The notes beneath the pieces were generated by a model that searched no databases, had not been told where the DNA came from, and saw only the letters and a list, made by a program, of their open reading frames with translations. Both the position numbers and the translations under genes were made by a program. This document shows, in pieces, positions 49,201 to 59,500 of a stretch of DNA of 64,000 nucleotides (positions within the stretch are counted from its first letter, which is position 1; each line of letters starts with the position of its first letter). Source of the stretch: Phoronis australis (taxonomy: Eukaryota > Phoronida > Phoronidae); contig NMRA01000113.1 in assembly GCA_002633005.1 (NCBI GenBank), positions 874,556-938,555 of the forward strand. The letters are read 5' to 3'.

Positions 49201-52200
49201 TGCCCGTGAGCGAATATCATAAAAAGGGTTCATTGCAACTGTAGCACTGCTGCTTCAGTGGAGATGGGAACTAGGTAAAAGAAGTCACTGTGTACTTGAA
49301 TGAATAAATTGATGGGACTTGAGCAACAATAGGTGTTCTACATGTTTATCATGTGACCAAGTACAATAACAACATGGAGTGCTAGAAAATATCTGCCTCA
49401 AAGAGAGTTGTTAACCATTTCTGGAGATACATATATTTTACAGAAAGAGGGAAGCACTATTAATGTTTCTAATCAGTTGATCAATGTACCAACTACTCAC
49501 CCTAAGCTCCTTCAAGCAGAAGGTGACCTCACAGTCCACTCCAACTTGATACCTTTCAAACTCTTCAGGCAGAAGACTGAGCTCGGTGCGAACCAACTTA
49601 TTGGGATCTAAACAGTAAGGCAGAGTTTTACAGATCATACAAGAATTAGCATTGAAAGAATATGCGAATCTTGATTAAGTGTAACTATGAACAAAGTAAA
49701 ATAGTTCTAACACTTCTTATGTTGTACTGAGATATATTTTCGCATCACATTAAAATTGTATAAGAGCAACACAGATACAAGGGGTGCTCAGTTTTTTCAA
49801 ACATTTTCACACACTAGAGTGAGCAACACCTGTAAAATTTAAAATTGAGTCTACAGGGGGCAGTGTAAGCCATATGAATATTAGTGAAAGTGTCAGAATA
49901 TAGTCTGACAGTATTTTTAGTTGCATTGTTTTGTTTTGTTATTCTGTTTGATTGGCATGACCCCTGAGTTAAGTACAGTTATGGTGTAATTTGTTTACTA
50001 CAAAATAGTGTGGAACTTTCTAGAAGACTGAGGTCAGAATAGTGATGATGTAATTTGTTTACTGCAGTATAGTGTGGAACTTTCTACAAGACTCTAGCAT
50101 GACAGTGATTAATGCAGTCCGGAATATTCTAGAGACTAGTACATGTTTGTAGAATGGTCGGGTAGATTCAGGAAAGTTCTAGAATATGCTTGAGTTGATG
50201 AAAAGTTCCAGAACAATGCATTAGGCTATAAATACACAAGCACGGGTTTGTGTTAGTCACTTGAGTCCAAGAAGATCAAGTCAGTTCAAGAGAAGATCAA
50301 GTCAGTTCAAGAGAAGATCAAGTCAGTTCAAGTAAGTCAATCAGGAGAACTACCGTTGAGTTGCAGTGAAGAGAATCAGCAGTTACAGCGATAGTCAATA
50401 GAGAGCCAGCTAAAGAGGCAGCAGGTTATTGAACCTACGAGTGTAACAGTTGCTGGAAGTATCTCAAAGTTCATCACAAGTCACGGCTTCGCAGCACTGG
50501 CTGGAGCATCAACAGACATTACGTCGGACGTTTTGTTTGAGTAGGCTTGTGAATGTACGGTCGGGATTAATAAAGGATTAACTCGAACCAGTCTTCAGTC
50601 AATCGTCGCACCGAAAGCTATTAGCACCGGTCTGTAACAGCCTGCGCCCAACCACACACGGGGAAAAACGTGACAGAAAGTAATCCTCATTGATATCGAG
50701 ACTGCCACAAGAAAAACTGACATGCCACTAGGTGGCATACAATAATCGACAGCAGTTAATGCTCTCTTTAACAGAAACTCATTTGCCATGATGATTCGAT
50801 ATAAAGTAGTTCCGCAGATAGAGAAGCAGATAGCAAACAAGAGCAGCAAAAAGTGTTGAAATACGCCCAAGACTGCACCGCAAACAGTATGCTTCCAGGG
50901 GTGTTGATTAGTCTCAAAAATGGCCACTAGTTGGGTAGAAAAAGTTGAACCCGTCCAAATATGGGAAGGCGTCATTTCCTTAATAAAAACCTATTTACTA
51001 AATTTGATGAAAATCCATCCAGAAACTCCTAAGACACAGAGGCAAATACAGAAAATAGAATTGCCACTTGGAAGCACAGCAGTGGTCAGATCCATCCAAA
51101 TGAAGTGGTCATTCGTTTCCACATTCACAAGAATACACTTGTCCTATTTCACAAAGATCACACAAAGGGTTCAAGAGATGCAGCTATGGATATAAAAAAA
51201 ATTCACCAGGGGGCATCACAATAGTCAGACCTGCCTAAAAGTCAAGGTCAGTTGCGCAGCACAAAAGCATCAGCCAGTTTTCTAAATGATCCTTTGAGCA
51301 GTTTGACGGATGAGGCTGACGTAAAAACAGACTAAAAAATAAAATGACTACTTGGTGGCGCATAATACATCTAATCCATCTAAAAATAAAAATCTTTTGT
51401 CGCCTTCCTAACAGAACCATGTTCCCAAATTTCATGAAATTGTGTCATGGAACTCCAAAAACACAGAGGTAAATGTAAAAAAAATAAAATTCCCAATAGG
51501 AGTTAGAGCGGTGGTCAGATCTGTCCGAAAGTTGTCATCATCTGTACAGCAGTACTCAGATCCATTCCACAGTCCTCATCAACCATCATCAGCTTCATAG
51601 AAACTCATCTGCTAAATTTCATGAAGATCCATCATCGGGTTTAGGAGATACAGCAGCAGACGCTGGACACTGGGGCACAGATGAAGGTATTATAATCACT
51701 CATATGTATATGCGACCGCATAATAATTATAACTGGCATCAGCTTTATCATAAATTTGGAATTACCACCAAAAGCAGCAAACCCAATGACCATTGATCTT
51801 ACCAGGTTCATCCTCAATGTAATTCTTGAAACAAACTTTCTCTGGATTAACAACCAGTGTAATTTCCTCCAGGTTCAGTTGAAAGTTTAACACAGCATCG
51901 CACAGTAGCCTTCAACAAAAGCAAAAACTAGATACGTATCAACAACATCAACTGTCCACAGGCATTTAGCATTAGTTCTGGCCTGAGCAGGGCTCATTTT
52001 GAAGTAAACAAACACCTCATGGTTTACAAAAACAAAAAACACACATGTCCAAATCATCTTTGGCAAAGTTATTATTCTTTTTTAATGCTAAATAATTACA
52101 AACTGATCAATGGTATTTTTCTTTGGTAATCAGCTCTTCCTTGACCACAATCGACTTAAAACATAAAAGAAGATCACAACTCTGAGTATTGAAGACTAAA

Positions 52201-55200
52201 CCCATAACATACCTGGTCTGTGCAGCCAGCAGATTGGGGCACAAATCTTTAGAGAAGACAGCCTGTAGGGTCTCACATTCTATGAAGGCCAAATTGTGAG
52301 TTTTTGTGATCCCTGAGAAACAAACCAGAAACATAAATGTGAAAAAAAACCAGTCGGTAGTATGGGCCAAGTGACAATACAGAATAACCAGAACAAAACT
52401 GTTTTAGCCATTAGGTTTCAGAACATGTCTCAACAAGCCAACTTTAACTCGTGATTAAATGATGTCTACTAAGCTAGTAAAGGTTTTGTCACCAATATGC
52501 AGATATCATGCACAAAATGTTGATTAAATACATTTGGAGCTCCAAGTTAGTTAGCGTTTACAAGATGTGCCTAGAACATTTGGTTTTAAGTCTTGTCTCC
52601 ATCATCAACTTTACATATATATCTTGTACGTTCTTTTTATCTATTTGTTGTGAGTATTTCTATGCTCTTAGAATCTGGTTTAATAACAATTTAACAACAC
52701 GGCTTTGTTATTCATAACCAACAGATTAATGACAAGACATTCTATTTGCAGCATACTGCTGACTGACCGTGTTTACAGTACATCTGGAAGACCAGTCTAT
52801 CAGCCTTCAAGTCCAATGACATCTCACATCTTTCTACTGTCTTCTCTATGGTAGAAAGTGACCTGAACACTGTCAGACATGTCTGAAAGATGGCAGCACC
52901 TGTTATTTCCTGACAGAATCATATCTTCAGAATCAGAGTTGTACCATGACAAGTATTTAGTATTTAGCTCTTGGAGGTCAACAGACAATGATCAACAACT
53001 GTAAATAAATCAAAAGATGTGAATATTAACTGTTCTGTGCATACACACAGCCGCACACATGGTAATATCAAGACTGACCTGAGACAGAGCTAAAGATAAA
53101 CCTCCCCGAGCTGTAGAAGGCTACTTGAACAGATAGATGAGATGGTGTACTGTTACCTTCATCCCAATCTTACAGCGTACAGACTCTTCATGATCATCCT
53201 CACAGTTACTACTGCCCACTCCATCATTGTAGTGTTGAAAGAAACTTGGTGAGAACACAAAACAGCCATAGGCAGAGCGAGTTGAGTTGACTGTCCTCAA
53301 AGCTAACTGTTTAAGGAAAGATAAATATAAAGTAATTTTTGAATCATTCCCGTTTCACAACTCTTACTCAGGTACGTACCACAAGCACTATGAATGAACA
53401 TTTCAGTTTTGCCATTTTTTCCAAAGAGACAAGGTCAAATGACCCAATTAATGACTTATTGACATAAAACTGTACTTTGGTAACAGTCCTGCATCCAAAC
53501 AAATTGCAGTGCCGACGATCTGACAAATTGTATTGTGTACAATGTGGAGTTCTTACTCATAACTTCATTTATTTATTTATTTTTGTAAGTGTCTGTGATT
53601 GCTGGCAGAAGTCACCCTACCCTCTATATCTTAAAATGTGTTAGCTCCCGAGGTTATTCACTCATAGCGCATTGTGCTTCATTCATAGCGCATTGTGGTT
53701 TTCACATGCTCTTATCATCTTAGTCTTGACATTGAAAAAGAACAAATTCACATATTCCGTTGTCTGTGTCCATGATCAGACAGTTGTCATAAATACAAGG
53801 GTTTATTCCATCTACTTGAAAGCAACAAACTCAAGATTCCATAATATACAAATGGTCAGATCTTCAACACAACATACTGACATATATAAATGGCAATTTT
53901 CTACTTTACTAAACTAATTTTTGGTTTTGTATAGTAGATAAATCTGACTGACTGTAGTTTGTTCTTTGTCAATTAAGTACGAGAATCCACTAATGCCAAT
54001 TGCCTGGACATCACTAACTTTACCTGTTGTGGGGAACCACTCTACTTCGTGAGGTAAACAACAAAATGGCCAGACAAGCAAAAGCAATTGTGGCTATGGA
54101 TACTCGCTGCACTTGAATCAAATCCCAAGCAACCAGACCAGAGGAATGTGGCATATCTGGCTATGGACCTTTGCTGCCTCAAAGAGGAACTTATACACAG
54201 TAAAGAGAAACAATTTCTGCTGTTGACACTTGTTCTGGGGAATCACTGGACCCTACTGCATTTGACCAGACGTCAAAGTGACAAGACATGACCTGGGGAA
54301 TCACTGATCAATCTGGGTAGGTTGAGTGAGATGACCAGACAAGGGGAAGCAATTGTGAGTGCAGATGCTACCTGTGGACTGTAACTCAGGAACAAATAAA
54401 AAGGAACAACGACAGAGGAATGTGGCCTACCTGGTAACAAACGTTTGTCTGGACGTTTGTTGACTTTTACCCTAGTTTCAAGGATTTTATACACGATATG
54501 TGGAACCAAGAAGCAACTTCTCCTGTGGACTAGCTCTACTGTCATGGAGAGAAGTGAATTCAAAGAGAGATGACCAGGCTTAATCCGGAGAACCACTGAT
54601 CGTTCTGGGTAGAAGGTTCATTAAGATGACTAAACAAGTGGAAGTAGTGATGGTTGTGGACACTATCTCTGAGCTGAATCAATGGGTTCAATTGACAAGC
54701 ATCATCATCAATTGAAGATAAATGTGGCCTACACGACTATGTACTTCTGCAACATCTCTTAGAGGGTTCTCATGAGTTTCAAATCAGGTGTTTTGTGAAT
54801 TGGGCTAGATCTATGTGGCCTACGTATGTCCGATGCAGTTAAGACATTGGACCAACCGCAGTCTTTTTTTACTTGTCTGCAGTCGCCCTCAGTATGAGCC
54901 TGGGTTTCGATGGACAAAAGAAAGCCAGGAACGTTTGGAAATAGACCAGGCTGATATCTGCATTGAAAGCAGCTCTGGTCTGGAATACTCATTAGGTGGC
55001 AGATGTTGCTAGTGAAATCCACTGGCTGACTGAGAATAACCACATACAACTACTTACTCCATGCTCAAGAGGTTCAAGGTAAAGTTCTTCTCCAATTTTT
55101 GAAAGCGAATGAACAGCTCTGCCAAAAACTGCAAAACACAAACAAAACAGTAAAACAACATCACATAAGCATATTCCTTATAGTTTAGAAACTTGAAGCA

Positions 55201-56417
55201 AAACCAAGATGCTAAAAAATTTACGTATTAAAAACACACTTATAAACCTGCCTTCCATTAAAAATAACTTTTAGTTAAGAATACCATTATAAATTCGGGG
55301 TTTGTTTCTTGGTGACTTCAAAGAGAAAGAAATTTAGACTTTTACGCTCATAATTCCAAATTGCTGAATAAAAGTTCAGTTCTGTATTTATGAGTGGCAC
55401 AAAAATGCAATTAGTCTTATTCTGCAGTTAAACTTGTGGAACGATCATACACATCAACTTTGAGTGCCATGAAGTAGTGTCATCTGTTGGGCCAATTTGT
55501 TTTTGCCGATTCTTCAAGGATTACACAAAGTTCATAATGACGGAATTACAAGAAATGAATCGATTCACATTTCAAGTAATTTTTGAGTAATTCAATATCA
55601 GCAAATATCAAAATTCTGGGGAAATTTTGTTTCTGTGAAGTTTGCCCTCATTTTTTCAACATGAAAATCAAGCCAATGGCACGTGCTCATGAAAAGTGTA
55701 GTGTTTTAAAATTTATAAGTCGGACTTAGTCTTTTAATTAATACAAAAGTGACAGTGATGTTGAGCAAATGACATTCGTTGTGTTCTTTTAAACTTCTAA
55801 AACGGAAAAAGTAGGTGACATTTGAATGTTGGAGTAACAAAAACTTTCACACAGTTGAACGTGCTAGATCATGATTTTGATTTAAGTTTCAACTTCATTG
55901 CAAGAGAACCGCAATTAAGAGTTGTGAACTGAAAAAGCTCGATTCGATAAAATTGCCAAATTTTACCCACGGAATAGCTGCACTGCGACATATGGCTAAA
56001 TGCTAAAAACAGATAGCGACAATTGCCTCTTGGTTTAGACGTTTGACCGTCGCTCGCGACCTGGGTTCAAGTCCAACGGAGACACTGAAATTTATAGCAT
56101 CGTCTGCAGAGTGCAGGGGTATGGCACGTTTTACCGCATGCAAGCACATCGTCTACTCACCAAGTAGAAGGTGAGATGCGTATTGGAAGAGAGTAGAGGT
56201 TTCTATGGAAATGTCATATCTCGAGTGTCTAATTAGTACGATTTAAGCTATGCCAGGCTGAATGAGTGACACAAAATTGCAGAATGACTGACTGCATGGG
56301 TAAGTGTACGTCCACTGACACAGATGTTAAAAGAAGATCACACTTTAGCCACATAAAGGTGGGGTCATGTTTACCCTATATACCTTTAACATTTTGACCA
56401 GGAATAATGCACTTCAT
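43119..56417 (-). CDS. RAD9: RAD9 checkpoint clamp component, complete 13-exon CDS
   Basis: RAD9 forms the PCNA-like 9-1-1 ring with HUS1 and RAD1, loaded at RPA-coated junctions to activate ATR through TOPBP1. Exons in transcript order: 56384-56417, 55058-55128, 53157-53306, 52768-52882, 52213-52312, 51803-51909, 49501-49607, 48634-48698, 47179-47307, 46732-46800, 46192-46384, 45861-45947, 43119-43226; 1335 nt, 444 aa plus stop. Visible similarity to human RAD9[88 protein letters not shown], then the disordered tail with [16 protein letters not shown] (phosphosite and NLS region) and [12 protein letters not shown] (TOPBP1-binding end). Vertebrates have RAD9A and RAD9B; the VPS29 neighbour makes this locus syntenic with RAD9B. 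Confidence 0.95.
43340..45330 (+). repeat. Cluster of interspersed repeat monomers with CTCF-like cores, in RAD9 intron 12
   Basis: About ten head-to-tail monomers of roughly 130-250 bp. The recurring order is CTCCTTAATAGAAACCTATT, TGCCAAATTTCATGAAAATC, ACACAGAGGCAAA, AAAATTGCCACTAGGNGGCA, CAGCAGTAGTCAAATCC, GGAGATACAGCAGCGGA, then AAAATGGCCACCAGGTGGCG. Core sites: 43505-43519, 43721-43734, 44025-44039, 44318-44332, 45006-45020, 45141-45155. Reading frames here are spurious. Class unknown; no tRNA promoter boxes or transposase seen. Confidence 0.85.
45861..45947 (-). CDS. RAD9: RAD9 exon 12
   Basis: 29 codons: [35 protein letters not shown] is shared with human RAD9A, which is phosphorylated there. 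Confidence 0.9.
46192..46384 (-). CDS. RAD9: RAD9 exon 11
   Basis: [26 protein letters not shown] ... PVQTGE: acidic, with a basic start that could serve as an NLS. Donor GTAATG. Confidence 0.87.
46732..46800 (-). CDS. RAD9: RAD9 exon 10
   Basis: [23 protein letters not shown]: a Ser/Thr-rich tail segment. Supported by phase and splice sites. Confidence 0.82.
47179..47307 (-). CDS. RAD9: RAD9 exon 9
   Basis: [21 protein letters not shown] ends the folded domain; [20 protein letters not shown] begins the disordered tail. Confidence 0.9.
47308..48633. other. RAD9 intron 8
   Basis: 1.3 kb, AT-rich, no exon or recognised repeat. A short inverted pair TCTAACAAGACCTCGATGG / TCTTGTTAACTTTG lies near 48405-48435. 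Confidence 0.35.
48634..48698 (-). CDS. RAD9: RAD9 exon 8
   Basis: [21 protein letters not shown]; human counterpart LLSFAESANLNLSIHFDAPG. Donor GTAAGT, phase 2. Confidence 0.9.
49501..49607 (-). CDS. RAD9: RAD9 exon 7
   Basis: [20 protein letters not shown] ... VTFCLKELR. Acceptor GTTTAG, donor GTGAGT. Confidence 0.92.
49930..50638 (+). mobile_element. LTR fragment in RAD9 intron 6
   Basis: Plus-oriented LTR signals: TATAAATA at about 50227, AATAAA near 50568, end at GTCTGTAACA (50638), followed by TGCGCCCAACC, similar to a retroviral-type primer-binding site. Upstream, a segment of about 60 bp (TAGTGTGGAACTTTCTA) is duplicated near 50010 and 50070, like U3 enhancer repeats. The left border is uncertain. 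No gag or pol follows. Confidence 0.6.
50271..50333. repeat. 21-bp tandem repeat, three units, inside the LTR
   Basis: GAAGATCAAGTCAGTTCAAGA repeated three times just after the TATA box, in the presumed leader. Confidence 0.9.
50690..51690 (+). repeat. Interspersed repeat cluster in RAD9 intron 6
   Basis: About four monomers of the 43340-45330 family in the same orientation. Cores include GCCACTAGGTGGCAT (50724-50738), TTCACCAGGGGGCATC (near 51204) and CTACTTGGTGGCGCA (near 51347). Confidence 0.8.
51803..51909 (-). CDS. RAD9: RAD9 exon 6
   Basis: [35 protein letters not shown]. Acceptor TGTTGAAG is pyrimidine-poor but the only one in phase. Donor GTAAGA. Confidence 0.87.
52213..52312 (-). 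CDS. RAD9: RAD9 exon 5
   Basis: [34 protein letters not shown]; end of the first PCNA-like domain. Donor GTATGT, phase 2. Confidence 0.92.
52768..52882 (-). CDS. RAD9: RAD9 exon 4
   Basis: [20 protein letters not shown] ... VFQMYCKH. Too short for simple ORF scans, but clear. Acceptor CTTTCAG, donor GTCAGT. Confidence 0.92.
53157..53306 (-). CDS. RAD9: RAD9 exon 3
   Basis: 50 codons: [20 protein letters not shown] ... VRCKIGMK. It includes a species-specific acidic loop [11 protein letters not shown] where human has ATPGQDL. Confidence 0.92.
54031..54830 (+). repeat. Tandem repeat of about 260-300-bp units in RAD9 intron 2
   Basis: Three imperfect units starting with GGGGAACCACT-like sequence (near 54037, 54292, 54589), each with GGAAGCAATTGTGG-like and AATGTGGCCTAC-like phrases. 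A single unit occurs at 15605-15775. Unknown class. Confidence 0.65.
55058..55128 (-). CDS. RAD9: RAD9 exon 2
   Basis: [23 protein letters not shown], nearly identical to human. Acceptor TTTTGCAG, donor GTAAGT, ends phase 0. Confidence 0.92.
55129..56383. other. RAD9 intron 1
   Basis: 1.25 kb. Contains the tRNA-derived element at 56025-56085; otherwise AT-rich with nothing recognised. Confidence 0.4.
56025..56085 (+). repeat. tRNA-derived SINE head or tRNA pseudogene
   Basis: A-box-like TTGGTTTAGACGT at 56030-56042 and B-box GGTTCAAGTCC at 56064-56074 with tRNA spacing. It does not fold into a convincing cloverleaf, so not a functional tRNA. Confidence 0.55.
56384..56417 (-). CDS. RAD9: RAD9 exon 1
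   Basis: ATG at 56417-56415; [11 protein letters not shown] plus one base, donor GTATAT. Only 34 nt, but it matches the human N-terminus MKCLVTGGNVKV. Confidence 0.88.
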
Positions 56418-56552
56418 TTCCAGAAAAAGACCTTTAACTTCAACATTTTGAAATTGCGCGGAAAATATCCTTCTTCGACAGGTGGCGCTTCCCCATTTCT
56501 ATCCAATGCAGAGGCACGTGACAAAGTTCATTCGGCACAGAGCTGAGGTAAA
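56418..56552. promoter_or_regulatory. Bidirectional RAD9/VPS29 promoter
   Basis: 135 bp separates the two start codons. It contains an E2F-type site (TTTTCCGCGC on minus, 56465-56456), a CTCF-like ACAGGTGGCGCTT (56478-56490), a CCAAT box (56503-56507) and a CACGTG E-box (56515-56520). No TATA box. E2F fits S-phase expression of RAD9. Motif matches only. Confidence 0.7.
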
Positions 56553-56555
56553 ATG
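56553..56555 (+). CDS. VPS29: VPS29 exon 1: start codon only
   Basis: AAA-ATG followed directly by donor GTAAGTG. Exon 2 begins at Leu2 in phase 0. Human VPS29 likewise splits right after its initiator Met, where the optional AGHR microexon can enter. Confidence 0.85.
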
Positions 56556-59500
56556 GTAAGTGTTCCGGAGATTTTCCGGCTTTATTGTTTGCTTTTACAT
56601 GTTCATTCCTCACAATACCTTAATGCTGCATTTCACACTCATCATAAAGTTAGTAAATTAATAGATTTATTGTCATAAACTTCGTGTAACCGCTTGAAAG
56701 TAGAGGAATTGTTGACCACAGATAGACACTCGAGCAAAACATCCGGAAATGGTTGTTGAAGGGGCGTTTTTTAAATCTTATGCTAGTCTTTCCTACTCTC
56801 CCAGGGTTCCGAATTGTTATAATAAAACTACGTTGTTCAGGTATACCTGCTAGGCCTGACAAAGTGTACAGTGTGTTCAAGTTGAACGGAGTCAAGGACC
56901 TGTATGAGAGACTTCCTTGTGTTCACCTGTGTTGTGGTGGTAAAGGTACCAAGAGACGTTGATGACCTGTATGCGAGGCATCCTGGTGTTCACCTTCCTG
57001 GTGGCGTGCCCATTCGGTAGGGAAGGGGGGAATGTTGTAGTTGTGCTTCTGGTGAATCATATGAGCCTATGTTAGCTACTTGCTAACGGGCAATTGCCTA
57101 TTTGCTGAATGGTTAGCACACTTGCCGGTTTTATGGGGTGTCGCTGGTTCGATCCCCAGGTTGGGTAATCTCGGCTATTACTACAACATCATTCGTCCTT
57201 TATCTTTCTGTGGTGTCTTGTGATTTGTCAGTTTTATGGTTCCCGGATGCTTGTTTTATTGAGACTGCTGGCAGGAACCCTGCTGGCAGTCTTTCAGCAA
57301 GCAATCAGGATGTCAGGGATGGGCATCTGGATTGGGTTTTACCTGAAGCTTGAATAGCTGTGTTTTAACTGGTGAGTGCTTCTAGAGGCCTAGCTAGTGA
57401 ACCTGCAGTAATACAACACAGTAAATAAAGTCCCGAGTCGGACTTGACAGGCCGAACATTGCGGGTTTTTATTTGGTTACCTGGCTTATATGTGGGACAT
57501 ACGGAAACTGTCAGACAGTTGAATCACAAAATAAGGTCAATGATGTTGACGATTACAACATTCCTCCCTTCCCTAAAAAGAAGTGAGGCCCACCCATGAC
57601 ATTCAGAGAACCCCTCTCTGTCGACTATGCTAAATACTCTATTTTCCCTGCTCAGGTGCACTGTTTATTGAATGATGACTGAGTATGGAAAACACTGATT
57701 TCGCTAATCTCAGATAATAGAGAAGTGTTTTCCGTGTTCAGTCATCATGCAGTAACCAGTGTATCAGTGCTGAGTAAATACAATAGAATAATAGCAGTGT
57801 GAAAGGATCATGTGACATGTCATGAAACATCTGTTTCAGTTGGTGCACTTGTTGTATATCAGGGTTCATACTGTGTTCATGTTGTATATCTGTTTCGGTT
57901 GGTGCAATTGTTGTATATCAGCGTTCATACTGTGTTCATGTTGTATAATTTGTTTCAGTTGGTGCACGTGTTGTATATCAGTGTTATACTGTGTTCATGT
58001 TGTATATCTGTTTCGGTTGGTGCACTTGTTGTATATCAGCGTTCATACTGTGTTAATGATGTATAATCTGTTTCAGTTGGTTCGCTTGTTGTATATCAGT
58101 GTTCATACTGTGTTCATGTGGTATATCTGTTTCAGTTGATGCACTTGTTGTATATCAGTGTTCATACTGTGCTTATGTTGTATATCTGTTTCATTTGGTG
58201 CACTTGTTGCACATCAGTGTTCATGCTGTGTTCACTTTATGTATTTGTTTCAGTTGGTGCTTGTGTTAGGAGACCTTCATATTCCCCACCGTACACACAG
58301 TTTGCCAGCAAAGTTCAAGAAACTTCTCGTACCTGGCAAGATACAGCACATTCTTTGCACTGGCAATCTGTGCACAAAAGAATCCTTTGATTACTTGAAG
58401 ACGTTAGCCAGTGATGTGCACGTGGTTAGGGGGGATTTTGATGAGGTGAGTTGTTACTTAACATACTGAATAGAAGATTTTGTGTTCTTCACCTCGGCAA
58501 TTTTGTGCTAAGTAGTCTCTGAAGCATGCAGTTTTATACAGATCTGCATTAACTGTGAAATGTCACTATCTGAATAGTAGCCTCTTATTGAAATTTCAGA
58601 ATTTTAACTACCCGGAGCAGAAAGTAGTAACTGTTGGACAGTTCAGGATTGGTTTATGTCATGGCCACCAGGTGGTACCATGGGGTGACATTGAAAGCCT
58701 TGCCATGGTTCAACGACAGCTTGATGTAGACATTCTCATTTCTGGTCACACACACAAGTTTGAAGCTTATGAACGGGAAAATAAATTCTACATCAATCCT
58801 GGCTCAGCAACAGGAGCATACAATGCGTTAGACAGGTAACCCAGTGATTTTTATACGCCCACATATGTTTATAGTCGTCATCTCCCTCTGGGTATCCAAG
58901 GTGTGTCCCTTGCAGGATTTTCATGTGTTTGACTATTGCTGTGCTGCTAAGTCGTGACTATATTTTTTGTATTAGGCAATTCCTTGATGGATCGTTATGA
59001 AATTTGGCAAATGTGGGCAGTGCCTCTTGAAAAGTTTTGGAAGGCCATGTCCTGTTGTGCACCCCCTAGTGGAAAATTTAGTATTTTTATGTACCTTGTT
59101 GCAGTTAGCCTAGTTACTTGCTAAACGACTGAACCTTCTGCAGGATCTTAAATTAAATTTAGCATCTGTGTTTATATAAAGTTGACAATGGATGATGATG
59201 ACTTTTGGGTGGATTCGACAAACACTGTGCCTCCTAGTGGCAATTTTATTTTTCTCTGTTTTCCTCCATTTCTCTGAAATTCCTTAACGGATTTTTATTG
59301 GCATTGTGAGTCTCACCAGCATGTTGCCAATTCAGTAGACATAGATAGATCACCTAATAGAGATAAACTTTGTATGAAAGAATCCTTGGCCATTCAGGCT
59401 AACAAAGCTCCTCAGTCACACAATCAGCAGTAGAAATCTGTTTGGTGGTTTGCTGTGCTGATTATGCTTGCTGGTTGTTCAGTTAGTTTAGTGCTTGACA

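Noticed and set aside
52508-52717. Plus-strand frame opposite RAD9
   Set aside because: Antisense, AT-driven, between RAD9 exons 4 and 5 with no conservation visible.
56025-57160. Two functional tRNA genes
   Set aside because: Box A and B elements are present but T-arm and acceptor stems are incomplete; better explained as SINE heads.
57831-58253. Possible CRISPR-like array (regular repeat spacing)
   Set aside because: Units are contiguous diverged copies with no unique spacers, in an animal intron.
57812-58469. Overlapping plus-strand open frames rich in Cys, Tyr and Val across the VPS29 array
   Set aside because: They arise from 58-60-bp units shifting frame and run into the true exon 2; codon content is that of the repeat, with no conserved domain.
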